A DNA stretch of 64,000 nt from Bog-756 sp963753905 (lineage in GTDB: Bacteria; Actinomycetota; Acidimicrobiia; Acidimicrobiales; RAAP-2): assembly GCA_963753905.1 (NCBI GenBank), contig CAVWDZ010000001.1, positions 1,426,001 to 1,490,000 of the forward strand. Direction: 5' to 3'. Below the pieces are notes generated by a model. It searched no databases. It worked only from the letters and a program-made list of their open reading frames with translations, and had not been told where the DNA came from. This document shows positions 50,499 through 58,419 of the stretch, piece by piece. The position numbers and the translations under genes are program-made. Within the stretch, counting starts at the first letter, position 1. Each line of letters begins with the position of its first letter.

Positions 50499-50687
50499 CG
50501 GACGGGCAACGTCGGTCGGATCCGGGGAGGTAGGGATAGCAATCCCGCATCCTATTGATGAGCGGCGACGATGGGCCCTTGCCAGTTCCTAGCTGGGGAA
50601 ACGATCGCCCCAGCTCCCTCAGGCCGACGAGCCGGTGCCGCGCCTAGCGCCGCGCACCCCGGCCCGGCCCGCGCGGCTCAGCGCACG

Positions 50688-51092
50688 CTATGGACCGACA
50701 ACTTCTCCAACGATCGACTCAACTGCGTCGAAGGGCGCACGCAGGGCACCCTCGGCGTGGTGCCGCTCAGCCAGGAACTCGGGTGCGTTGTAACTCACGG
50801 CGACCGCTCCCTTCCCGTCCTCCCACACCAGCACCTTGAGCGGGAGATCCAAACCAGCGAGCGGTGCAGCGAGCATGACCGCCGCGCCCACAGTCGGCTT
50901 CCCGAACATGACGAGTTTCGAATCGGGCATCTGCACACCGACTCGTTCGGCTGTGCCGCTGTGATCAATGACCCTGAACAGCGTGAAGCCTCGATCCGCG
51001 ATCACACGCGTCAGTCGGTCGACGGTCTGGGCGACGGACCTGCTGCTGAGCTTGGTGGTGATCCCGGCCACAGATTGCGGATCGTCCGGCAT
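50688..51092 (-). CDS. DUF302 family protein
   Basis: 134 residues. DRLTRVIADRGFTLFRVIDHSG, VGVQMPDSKLVMFGKPTVGAAVM and DLPLKVLVWEDGKGAVAVSYN span the DUF302 fold, a swapped-hairpin beta-alpha domain whose role is unknown but often linked with sulfur or metal stress. ATG 51092 is selected because GAGGAG lies 5 bases upstream; an earlier in-frame ATG at 51140 has none. A hairpin terminator-like structure stands about 95 bases upstream, separating it from the lactonase-like gene. Confidence 0.87.
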   Translation of the reverse strand: MPDDPQSVAGITTKLSSRSVAQTVDRLTRVIADRGFTLFRVIDHSGTAERVGVQMPDSKLVMFGKPTVGAAVMLAAPLAGLDLPLKVLVWEDGKGAVAVSYNAPEFLAERHHAEGALRAPFDAVESIVGEVVGP

Positions 51093-51185
51093 CAGGACTC
51101 CTCTTCTCCAGGCCTTCGCTCGCGCCCATGATTCTTGCACGGGGCCTCGCCACGTTCAGGTCCCCAGCCCCATCGGAGTCGCCCT

Positions 51186-51224
51186 GCGAAGAGCGGGCCC
51201 AGAGGAGCTGGACCCGCTCTTCGC
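51186..51224 (-). terminator. Strong hairpin downstream of lactonase-like gene
   Basis: GCGAAGAGCGGG (51186-51197) pairs perfectly over 12 bp with CCCGCTCTTCGC (51213-51224) around a 15-base loop. It lies 40 bases after the lactonase-like stop codon. There is no T-run, so it is either a non-canonical terminator or an mRNA-end stabiliser. Confidence 0.5.
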
Positions 51225-51263
51225 TGTAGCAGCAGATGCGTACTCGGAGCCTCCCGGTCCTCC

Positions 51264-52460
51264 TCAGAAGCCGAACGAGTCGGTCGCCGCCAGCCCGAAG
51301 GTGCCTGCGAGGTCGCCCGTCACGACCGGGCCCGACGGGTTCAGACTGCCGGACGGATTGATCGTCGACGCATCGACATTCGGCTGGTCCGAGATGTAGA
51401 GGGTCGAGTTTCCGGCCACAGCCAAGTCTGTGTCCCCGGCCCCTGGGCTGGCCTGCACGGCCGGGCTCAGCAGGCTCAGGGTCCCGTTGGGAGCGACGGT
51501 GTAGGCAGAGACCGTTCCCGAGTGTGCATTGGCGGTAAAGGCCTCCCGCCCGTTCGGTGTCAGGGTCACCCAGCAGGGAGCGAGCTGGCCGTCCGGGACC
51601 GCGCTACTGATCGCGGAGAGCGTGCCGTCGGGATCGACCGAAAAGCTGGACAGGGCTCCGAGGCCGGCATCTGAGACCACCGCATCACCGTTCGTGTCGA
51701 ACCCGAAGCCGTACGGACCGGTTCCGGCGGCCACGGTCGTTGTCACGGCCGGTCCGGCCAAACCGAAGCCGTCGACGGGAAACACATCGATCGTGTTGCT
51801 CACCTGCTCGGTGACCAGCAGATCGCGGCCGTTCGGGGTGAAGCTGATCTGCTCAGGCGTGTTGGCCGAGGGGTTGAGCGACTGGACGTCGATCGGACGG
51901 TTGAAGAACCCTCCGAACAGGAGATTGAACCCGGCGATGTTGCCTGGGGTCGTGGCATTCCCCGCATTGAGGGCATACACCCACCAGCCGTTGACGGTCA
52001 CACTGATCGGATCGACACCACCCGAGCTCACCGTTTCGATCAACCGCAGAGATCCCGACGGATCGACGGAAAAGACACTGACACTGTTCGACCCGCCGTT
52101 GACAACCGCAAGAACCCGCCCGTTGTCGCCGAGGGTGACTCCGCCCTGGGACCCCGGGCTCTTTCCGGTGCCCGTCCCACCTGTCGGAACCGATTCGAGT
52201 GGCGTCAGCCCACCGCCGGAGCTGGCCCGGTACGCGAGGACTGTGTTTCCACCCACCTGGTTGGTCTCTGTGTACACCGTGCTCTGGTTGGGACCGTTAT
52301 GGAACCACGGAGTGATGGGATTGGCGAAGGCTGTAGCCGATCCCGCCGTCAACGCTGCTGTGGCGGCAACCACGCCACCGGCGAGGGCGACCGCTGTGAG
52401 TCGAGCCCGTGGCCTGACGTGTCGGTGGGTGGTCGGAGATTTGGGGCGCGAGTAGGACAT
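51264..52460 (-). CDS. Secreted beta-propeller protein, lactonase/YVTN-like
   Basis: 398 residues. A signal peptide covers about 20-46 (LTAVALAGGVVAATAALTAG). The rest is a seven-blade-type propeller with recurring units such as NSVSVFSVDPSGSLRLIET, NTIDVFPVDGFGLAG, GALSSFSVDPDGTLSA and GTVSAYTVAPNGTLSLLS. These match the 6-phosphogluconolactonase/YVTN family of extracellular propellers. Catalytic residues of true lactonases cannot be confirmed, so binding or a surface role is equally likely. AAGGAGG precedes ATG by about 9 bases. Confidence 0.85.
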   Translation of the reverse strand: MSYSRPKSPTTHRHVRPRARLTAVALAGGVVAATAALTAGSATAFANPITPWFHNGPNQSTVYTETNQVGGNTVLAYRASSGGGLTPLESVPTGGTGTGKSPGSQGGVTLGDNGRVLAVVNGGSNSVSVFSVDPSGSLRLIETVSSGGVDPISVTVNGWWVYALNAGNATTPGNIAGFNLLFGGFFNRPIDVQSLNPSANTPEQISFTPNGRDLLVTEQVSNTIDVFPVDGFGLAGPAVTTTVAAGTGPYGFGFDTNGDAVVSDAGLGALSSFSVDPDGTLSAISSAVPDGQLAPCWVTLTPNGREAFTANAHSGTVSAYTVAPNGTLSLLSPAVQASPGAGDTDLAVAGNSTLYISDQPNVDASTINPSGSLNPSGPVVTGDLAGTFGLAATDSFGF

Positions 52461-52641
52461 TCGGTGATCCTCCTTTGACAGGGAGCCTTGGGATGTGGCC
52501 CTTCGCTCACACTGTCTCGGTTCGGGATGGTGCCGTTACAGATACCCGGACGCAAGGATGTGAACCTCTTGACCCGATTGCGGGCGACCGCTGAAAGGCA
52601 ACGCCCACTCCCCTCGGCTCCGACCCTGTGCTCCGTCTCCG

Positions 52642-52647
52642 TACAAT
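52642..52647 (+). promoter_or_regulatory. -10 box, leaderless promoter of TIGR03085-type gene
   Basis: TACAAT on the plus strand, exactly 6 bases before ATG 52654. It is the closest match to consensus in the window. Confidence 0.65.
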
Positions 52648-52653
52648 GCGTCC

Positions 52654-53274
52654 ATGGCACCACCGAACCTTGCTCAGCAGGAACGCAAGACCCTCTGTGA
52701 CATCTTCGTCGAGCGCGGTCCTGACGCGCCCACGTTGTGCGAGGGCTGGTCCACTGCCGACCTTGCTGCACACCTCGTCGTCCGTGAGCGGCGGCCGGAC
52801 AGCGGACCTGGCCTCGTCTGGCCACCACTGGCGGGCTACACGGAAAAGGTGCGGCGAGCGGTGCGGGATCGCACGCCGTGGGAAACGCTCGTCGAGACCG
52901 TTCGCCGTGGGCCGCCATCACTCCTCCGTCCGTTCGACGGGCCGATGAACACCGTGGAATTCTTCATCCACGTGGAAGACGTTCGTCGGGCGCAGGACGG
53001 CTGGGAACCCCGCCCCATCTCCGAGGAATTGGCCGACGCCCTCTGGGCGCGGGTCGGGCCCGGAGGAATGGCGAAGAAGGTTGCCGCCACCATCGTGATC
53101 ACCTCCCCGGGAAGGACGGACAAAGAACGTGGCACCGGTCCGCGCCTCACCCTGACCGGTGACCCGGGTGAGCTCACCATGTTCGGCGCAGGCCGCCAGG
53201 GGGCGGCCGGAGTGGAGGTCAGCGGTGACGCTTCGCTCGCAGCCCGGCTGCGCGCCGCGTCGCTCGGTGTCTGA
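52654..53274 (+). CDS. TIGR03085-type maleylpyruvate-isomerase-fold protein
   Basis: 206 residues. The opening PPNLAQQERKTLCDIFVERG and PTLCEGWSTADLAAHLVVRERRPDS carry the histidine of the DinB/MDMPI metal site. FFIHVEDVRRAQDGW contains a second ligand histidine. The C-terminal SCP2-like segment ends in GDPGELTMFGAGRQ. The layout matches actinobacterial TIGR03085 proteins, distant relatives of mycothiol-dependent maleylpyruvate isomerase. The substrate is unknown. The presence of this family is one pointer to an actinomycete. The mRNA is probably leaderless. Confidence 0.9.
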   Translation: MAPPNLAQQERKTLCDIFVERGPDAPTLCEGWSTADLAAHLVVRERRPDSGPGLVWPPLAGYTEKVRRAVRDRTPWETLVETVRRGPPSLLRPFDGPMNTVEFFIHVEDVRRAQDGWEPRPISEELADALWARVGPGGMAKKVAATIVITSPGRTDKERGTGPRLTLTGDPGELTMFGAGRQGAAGVEVSGDASLAARLRAASLGV

Positions 53275-53440
53275 CCTCCGCGGCGGGCACCACGGGTCGG
53301 TTCGCCAGGGCCTGACAGCGTCGGTCGTCCAGCCGCAGCCCTCCGCCGTCCGTGGCACACCGGGCAGCGGTGCTGCATCATTGGGAGATGGAGGCACCCT
53401 CGGCGGACGGCCATGGTGAGCGCGTCCCCATGGCGGCCCG

Positions 53441-54730
53441 GTGACACGCGGGCGGATCGTCGCCGTGGCGGTCGGGGTCGTGGCCGTCGCGGCCGTGGTG
53501 ACCGGCTTCGTTCTCGCCGGTGGCTCCCCCCAGCCACCTCCGTCGGCCCGACTCGCCGCCGACCCCTATGCCCATCCGCCGGGGGCAACGACGCTCACCG
53601 GAACCGGGTCGCCCGGATTCGGCGGGGACGGGCACGAGGCTGTCGGCGCAGAGCTCTCCGCTCCGACCGGTGTGGTCGAGAGCGGGTCCGGAGACCTCTT
53701 CATCGCCGACACCGGCAACTGTCGAGTACGGGAGGTTCCGGCCAGGTCGGGAACCTCGTTCGGCATCCCTGTGCAGGCCGGTCACATCGTGACCGTTGCC
53801 GGTGGACCGTGCAGCGGCCATCCGGCACCGGTGGCGCTGGCCCTGGATCGGAAAGGTGATCTGTTCATGGCGCTCGGCTCGGCGGCCCGGGTCGAGGAAC
53901 TGCCGGCCGCCGGCGGCTCGACGTTCGGAAGTCCGGTCACCGCGGGACGGGCGGTGACCGTCGCCGGCACCGGGGCGCCCGGCTCGGGCGGTGACGGGGG
54001 GTCGGCCACACAGAGCCAGCTCGACGATCCCACAGGCCTGGCCGTCGATGCAGGCGGGGATCTCTTCATCGCCGACACCGCCAACTGCCGGGTGCTCATG
54101 GTGGCCGCCTCGAATGGCACCCGGTTCGACGTGCCGGTGGTCCGCGGGCACATCTACAACATTGCCGGCAACGGGATCTGCGGATCTTCCGGAGACGGCG
54201 GTCCGGCCGCCAATGCCGAGGTCTGGGATCCGGGTGCTTTGGCCGTCGACGCCGGCGGCGACCTCTTCATCGCCGACCAGGGGAACCGGACCATCCGCGA
54301 GCTGGCGGTCAGAACCGGCACCTACTACGGCGTGCCCATTGCAGCGAACCACCTGGGCACGGTCGCCGGCGACGGTTCGTACGGCCCCTACCTCATCGAT
54401 GGACTCTCCGCCCAGGGCGAGACCGCCGAGCTCAACTTCCCGACAGCCGTCGCGCTCGACAACGGCGATGATCTCTACATCGCAGACGGCGCCGAGCACG
54501 CCATCCGGTTCGTCCCGGCCGGCACCACCACCCTGCTCGGCAAGCCGGCACAGGGCGGCGACATGTACACGGTGGCCGGTGCCATGGGGACGGGCCCGCT
54601 CTACAACCGCACCATCTGGATACAGACACGCATGCTCGAGCCGGCCGGGCTCGCCCTCTCGCCCGGTGGAGAGCTCGTCTACTCGGACAGCCAGGCCGAC
54701 GTGGTACGGGAGCTGCCTGCCGGGAGGTGA
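53441..54730 (+). CDS. Secreted NHL-repeat beta-propeller protein
   Basis: 429 residues. A signal or anchor helix at 5-27 (VAVAVGVVAVAAVVTGFVLAGG) leads to six NHL blades. Each has a GDLFIADTGNCRVREV-type core (recurring as DLFMALGSAARVEEL, DLFIADTANCRVLMV, DLFIADQGNRTIREL, DLYIADGAEHAIRFV, ELVYSDSQADVVREL). Long loops between blades carry G-D-G-G turns. Six such units fit a closed six-blade propeller exported to the envelope. The ligand is unknown. GTG start; no good Shine-Dalgarno sequence was seen. It converges with the rhamnosidase gene, with 15 bases between stops. Confidence 0.85.
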   Translation: MTRGRIVAVAVGVVAVAAVVTGFVLAGGSPQPPPSARLAADPYAHPPGATTLTGTGSPGFGGDGHEAVGAELSAPTGVVESGSGDLFIADTGNCRVREVPARSGTSFGIPVQAGHIVTVAGGPCSGHPAPVALALDRKGDLFMALGSAARVEELPAAGGSTFGSPVTAGRAVTVAGTGAPGSGGDGGSATQSQLDDPTGLAVDAGGDLFIADTANCRVLMVAASNGTRFDVPVVRGHIYNIAGNGICGSSGDGGPAANAEVWDPGALAVDAGGDLFIADQGNRTIRELAVRTGTYYGVPIAANHLGTVAGDGSYGPYLIDGLSAQGETAELNFPTAVALDNGDDLYIADGAEHAIRFVPAGTTTLLGKPAQGGDMYTVAGAMGTGPLYNRTIWIQTRMLEPAGLALSPGGELVYSDSQADVVRELPAGR

Positions 54731-54745
54731 TCGGGTGCGGACGGG

Positions 54746-57538
54746 TCAGCCGACCGACACCGCGAGGTCGTACGTCCCCGCACCCACCTCCAGGACCACC
54801 TCCCCGTCGGCGCGGGACACGACCTCGATGCCGGCGACATGTTCGATCGGCACCCCACCGTCGGTCACCCGAGCGTCCGCGGACCCCGGGAGCCGGCACA
54901 GGGCCGCAGCATTGGGCGGGACGGCGATCGTCAGACCGGTTCCCGCAGGTGAGGAGCGCCATCCCACCGAGTACTCCCCCGCCGGCGTCGGGAAAGTCCC
55001 CGACGCGTGGGTGAGCCCGTTGGCGGGAGGGGTGACCGTCACGAGGGTCGGCGGTCCTCCCGGCGCGGGCACGGTGGAGACGGCCCCGAGGAGCGCCTCC
55101 TGCACGGCGACCAGCGCCGAGGACCCCCACCCGTGGGACATGCTGTCGCCGATCAGGTCGCTCGGGGTCCACGTCTCCCAGGTGAACGTCCCTCCCGCCT
55201 CGATGATGGCGGCCCACCCCGGGAACGTCGGGTCGGTGAGGATCCTGACCATGTCGGCGTCGCGTCCCCCGACGTGGAGGGCCCGTAGGAGTTCCATCCC
55301 CCGGTCGGGCTCGACGTGGATGTCGAGCGACGCGACATAGGCCGCGACCTGGGGAACCCGTTCCGCAGGGACCACGCCGTAGGCCAGGGCGGCGGCGTTG
55401 GCCAGTTGCGACGAGTGGATGCTCTGTTGGCCGTCCGTCCGGAGACCGTCCACGTAGAGTCCGTCGCGGGCCACCATGAGGGAGTTGACGGCCGAGGTGA
55501 GGGCCTCGGCCCGCTGGGCCTGGCTCGCGGCCGTCGCCCCGTCACCGAGCAGCGCGGCGACATCGCCGATCCGACGGAACGCGTCGACAGCCACGATGTT
55601 CAACGTCGTGTCGGCGTTCGTGTCGTAGTCGTAGCCGTACTCGTTGTCGCCGTTGGTCGACATTGGCTGCCCGGAGATGAGGCCGGTCGAGGGGTCGACG
55701 GTGCCGACGATGTAGTCCGAGAGCCGGATGAGGCTCGGGAACAGACCCGCAACCGTCGAGCGGTCACCGGTCGACAGGTAGTAGCGCCACACCCACTCGG
55801 GGAAGCGGGCGGTGAAGAGCGGGTAGTTCTGTGGTCCGTCGTCGTTGGGATAGACCTCGTTCACCTGGCCGGTGGTGGGCCAGTAGCGCGCCTGCGCCCT
55901 GGCCATGTCACGGAGCCCCTGCCAGCTCAGATTCTGGTCGCCGAAGGTCCGCATCACCGTCTCGGACTCGTTGGCGGCGTCCCAGAGGAACTGGCCCTTC
56001 TCCCGGGTGGGCGTATCGATGAACTGGTCCTGGGACGTGTAGAGGGCGGAGTGCGCGCACAGCGCCCAGACGGCATCGAGCATCGGTTCGGATGACGAGA
56101 AGGTCGCAGCCCCGGCATCGGGCATCGTGGCGTGCCGGGCGATGAGCGCGACCTGCTCGCTGTCGATGGCCTCGCCGGGATCGTCGATCTGCAGGTAGCG
56201 AAACCCGAGGTACCAGTACGGTTCGAACACCTGGGACCCGGAGCGCTGGGTGTAGGAAAAGGACAGATCGGTGCCCTGCGTGTTGTGGGTGGTGGAGACC
56301 GCCCCGTCGGGGTCGAGGGTGTAGCCCACATGCAGGGGGACGACATGTCCGTCCACACCGTGGAGGAACGACACCGTCGGCCTCCCGGCATAGACCTTGC
56401 CGAAATCGACCACCACCGAGCCGGTGGGGAGGAGACGGATGGACGCCGGGCTCACCTGGTGTTCGCTGATCCGGGTGCGCTGGGCGTAGAGACGGGTGAA
56501 CGGCTCCGTGCCCACCGGGCCGATGACCGAAGCCGGTGACCACGCGCTGTCGTCGAAGTCGGCACGAGACCATCCCGTCGGGGCGAGACGGGCGTCGATC
56601 CACTCGACGAAATCGCCGCTGTCGTTGTTTCGCTGCGGTGCCGGCAACCACTCCGCCCGCCTGGTCCGCCAGGAGCCGTCGGATCGCACGGTGACCTGCT
56701 TGCCGTCGGCATAGTGCACCGCCACTTCGACGAGGAGGCCCGGGGCGGAGGTGGGGCGACCCCGGCCCGGCCCGTACCAGTGGTGCAGGATGCCCACCGC
56801 GTTGCCGCGCCCGGCGATGAGCGCCGACGTGAGATCGGTTGCCTGGTAGTACTGCTCGTCGGGGAAACAGAAGCTCGGGCCTGCGTCCAACAGGGCGCCG
56901 TTGACCCAGAGCTGGTACTTGTGGGCGGCGGCCACGTACGCCGTCGCCCGGGTGATGGTCCCAGCGGGTAGCGAGTGGGTGGTCCGGAGGTAGCTGTACT
57001 CCTCCTCGCCGGGGTCGGCCGGACCGGACCGCAACCAGAGCGCGCTCCAGTCACCTGCGCGCCGTCCGGTCGTGAAGGTGGCAATCGGGCTGGGCGCGCC
57101 CCATCGACCGGCCCGGTTGGCGGTCCGGACCGTCCAGCGGTAGCGGGTATCGGCCGAGAGGGCCGGGCCGCCGTACCCGACGAAGGCCTGCTGCCCCGAC
57201 GCAACGTCACCCGAGTCCCAGAGCGTGGACGCGGATGCTTCGGGGCCGGTGACCACGATCCGGTAGCCGGACTGCACAGCCCCTCGCCGAGCGTCGGCGA
57301 CCCGCCAGGCAAACAGCACATCGTCGGGGTCGACACCGACAGGATCGGTCACGCCGGTGGTTGTCAGGGTGTTCGGCGGACCGGGTGGCTGCGCCGCCGA
57401 CCCGTTCCCCTCGGCCGACGCGATGGGCGGTGCAGCTGCGTCGACCACGGCATCGGCAGCCACACCGATGACGGCGAGGGCCGCTCCTGTCTTGATGCCT
57501 GTCGCGAGAAACGTGCGCCGGTCGATCCTGTCCATCAT
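54746..57538 (-). CDS. Tat-exported alpha-L-rhamnosidase-like glycoside hydrolase (GH78 type)
   Basis: About 930 residues. The N-terminus MMDRIDRRTFLATGIKTG has a twin-arginine signal. A fibronectin-type domain (DVLFAWRVADARRG to RYRWTVRTANRAG) and the Bac_rhamnosid N-terminal jelly-roll follow (YVAAAHKYQLWVNGALLDAG). Then comes the (alpha/alpha)6 barrel, with FIDTPTREKGQFLWDAANES as the catalytic-acid region, and a C-terminal beta sheet. GH78 enzymes release rhamnose from glycans. GGGGGAG precedes the two ATG codons by 1-4 bases. It is the only clear carbohydrate-degrading enzyme here and has no transport partners nearby. Confidence 0.87.
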   Translation of the reverse strand: MMDRIDRRTFLATGIKTGAALAVIGVAADAVVDAAAPPIASAEGNGSAAQPPGPPNTLTTTGVTDPVGVDPDDVLFAWRVADARRGAVQSGYRIVVTGPEASASTLWDSGDVASGQQAFVGYGGPALSADTRYRWTVRTANRAGRWGAPSPIATFTTGRRAGDWSALWLRSGPADPGEEEYSYLRTTHSLPAGTITRATAYVAAAHKYQLWVNGALLDAGPSFCFPDEQYYQATDLTSALIAGRGNAVGILHHWYGPGRGRPTSAPGLLVEVAVHYADGKQVTVRSDGSWRTRRAEWLPAPQRNNDSGDFVEWIDARLAPTGWSRADFDDSAWSPASVIGPVGTEPFTRLYAQRTRISEHQVSPASIRLLPTGSVVVDFGKVYAGRPTVSFLHGVDGHVVPLHVGYTLDPDGAVSTTHNTQGTDLSFSYTQRSGSQVFEPYWYLGFRYLQIDDPGEAIDSEQVALIARHATMPDAGAATFSSSEPMLDAVWALCAHSALYTSQDQFIDTPTREKGQFLWDAANESETVMRTFGDQNLSWQGLRDMARAQARYWPTTGQVNEVYPNDDGPQNYPLFTARFPEWVWRYYLSTGDRSTVAGLFPSLIRLSDYIVGTVDPSTGLISGQPMSTNGDNEYGYDYDTNADTTLNIVAVDAFRRIGDVAALLGDGATAASQAQRAEALTSAVNSLMVARDGLYVDGLRTDGQQSIHSSQLANAAALAYGVVPAERVPQVAAYVASLDIHVEPDRGMELLRALHVGGRDADMVRILTDPTFPGWAAIIEAGGTFTWETWTPSDLIGDSMSHGWGSSALVAVQEALLGAVSTVPAPGGPPTLVTVTPPANGLTHASGTFPTPAGEYSVGWRSSPAGTGLTIAVPPNAAALCRLPGSADARVTDGGVPIEHVAGIEVVSRADGEVVLEVGAGTYDLAVSVG

Positions 57539-57885
57539 CTCCCCCGTCGAGGTGACAGCGATGGTACAAGAGCCGCTCGTCCCGGAGGCGGCCGCCCGGG
57601 TGGCCGACGCTCGGCACTGCGCAGTGTCGACCTCCGTGGCGGGTAGCGCATTTCGACAGCTGTGCCGGACCCGGAGCTGGGTGGCGGAACTCAGCTCGAC
57701 GGGCCCGGCCAGCGGGTACGGTACCGGCGCAACCGGGGGTTGCCGCAAATAGGCTCCGAGCTGGTTGAACAGCCTCCTCGGTCAGGTCGATGGCCAGCTA
57801 CGGTCGCCGCCCCCGACGCTGGTTCTGCTTGCTTTCCCAGTCCAGCGGCGCGAACAGTACAAGCAGGGCGGATCCGAGGAATCCC
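57539..57885. other. 347-base divergent intergenic region
   Basis: The region separates the rhamnosidase gene (minus) and the HTH gene (plus). A TACCAT -10-like hexamer reads toward the rhamnosidase at 57561-57566, 22 bases before its start. No gene, repeat or RNA motif was recognised in the rest. Confidence 0.4.
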
Positions 57886-58236
57886 GTGGCGACCACCGAC
57901 TGGCTCTTGGAAGCGATCAAGCGGATCGAACAGACCGGCGAAGAGGCGCAGAGAGCGATCAGCGAGGGGGTCGCGTCGATGGATCGGGCCCGTGAGCAGC
58001 TGGTGGCTGGTACAGCCGTCTCGGAGATCGTGGAAGACCTCATCGCCCAAGGCGGTCGCGAAGCCCGACTCAGATCCTCGGCTGCAATAGACGCATTCGA
58101 GCACGCCGTGATGTTGTACCGGGCCGGCCTGATACGCGCCATGGTCGATGACGAGAAGCTGAGCTTCACCGCTGTCGGTCGTCGTCTCGGCGTGTCGCGG
58201 CAGATGGTCGCCCGGTTGTACCGCTACGACGAATGA
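57886..58236 (+). CDS. Small coiled-coil/HTH protein, putative regulator
   Basis: 116 residues. A coiled-coil N-terminus (5-40; WLLEAIKRIEQTGEEAQRAI) is followed by LVAGTAVSEIVEDL and a helix with AAIDAFEHAVMLYRAGLIRAM. A clear C-terminal HTH then lies at 92-112 (LSFTAVGRRLGVSRQMVARL). GTG is chosen with GAGGA 5 bases upstream. It has the same length and arrangement as the 48.3-kb protein. The HTH is closer to a canonical one and should bind DNA. It sits divergent from the rhamnosidase gene, which may be its target. Confidence 0.8.
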   Translation: MATTDWLLEAIKRIEQTGEEAQRAISEGVASMDRAREQLVAGTAVSEIVEDLIAQGGREARLRSSAAIDAFEHAVMLYRAGLIRAMVDDEKLSFTAVGRRLGVSRQMVARLYRYDE

Positions 58237-58419
58237 CGGGCTCCGAGATCTGCCGAACCAAGAGCTTCCTCGAGTGCACCGTCCTCAGCGACGTGGGTGG
58301 CACCCAGATGGAGCAAGGGATGGGTCAACCGACCTGGGATGGCGTCGGCTCACTCCGGTGGTGGGCATCGCCTGTGACAGCGGACTTGGCTGGCGTCCTC
58401 GGTTGCAGCGATGCCGCCG

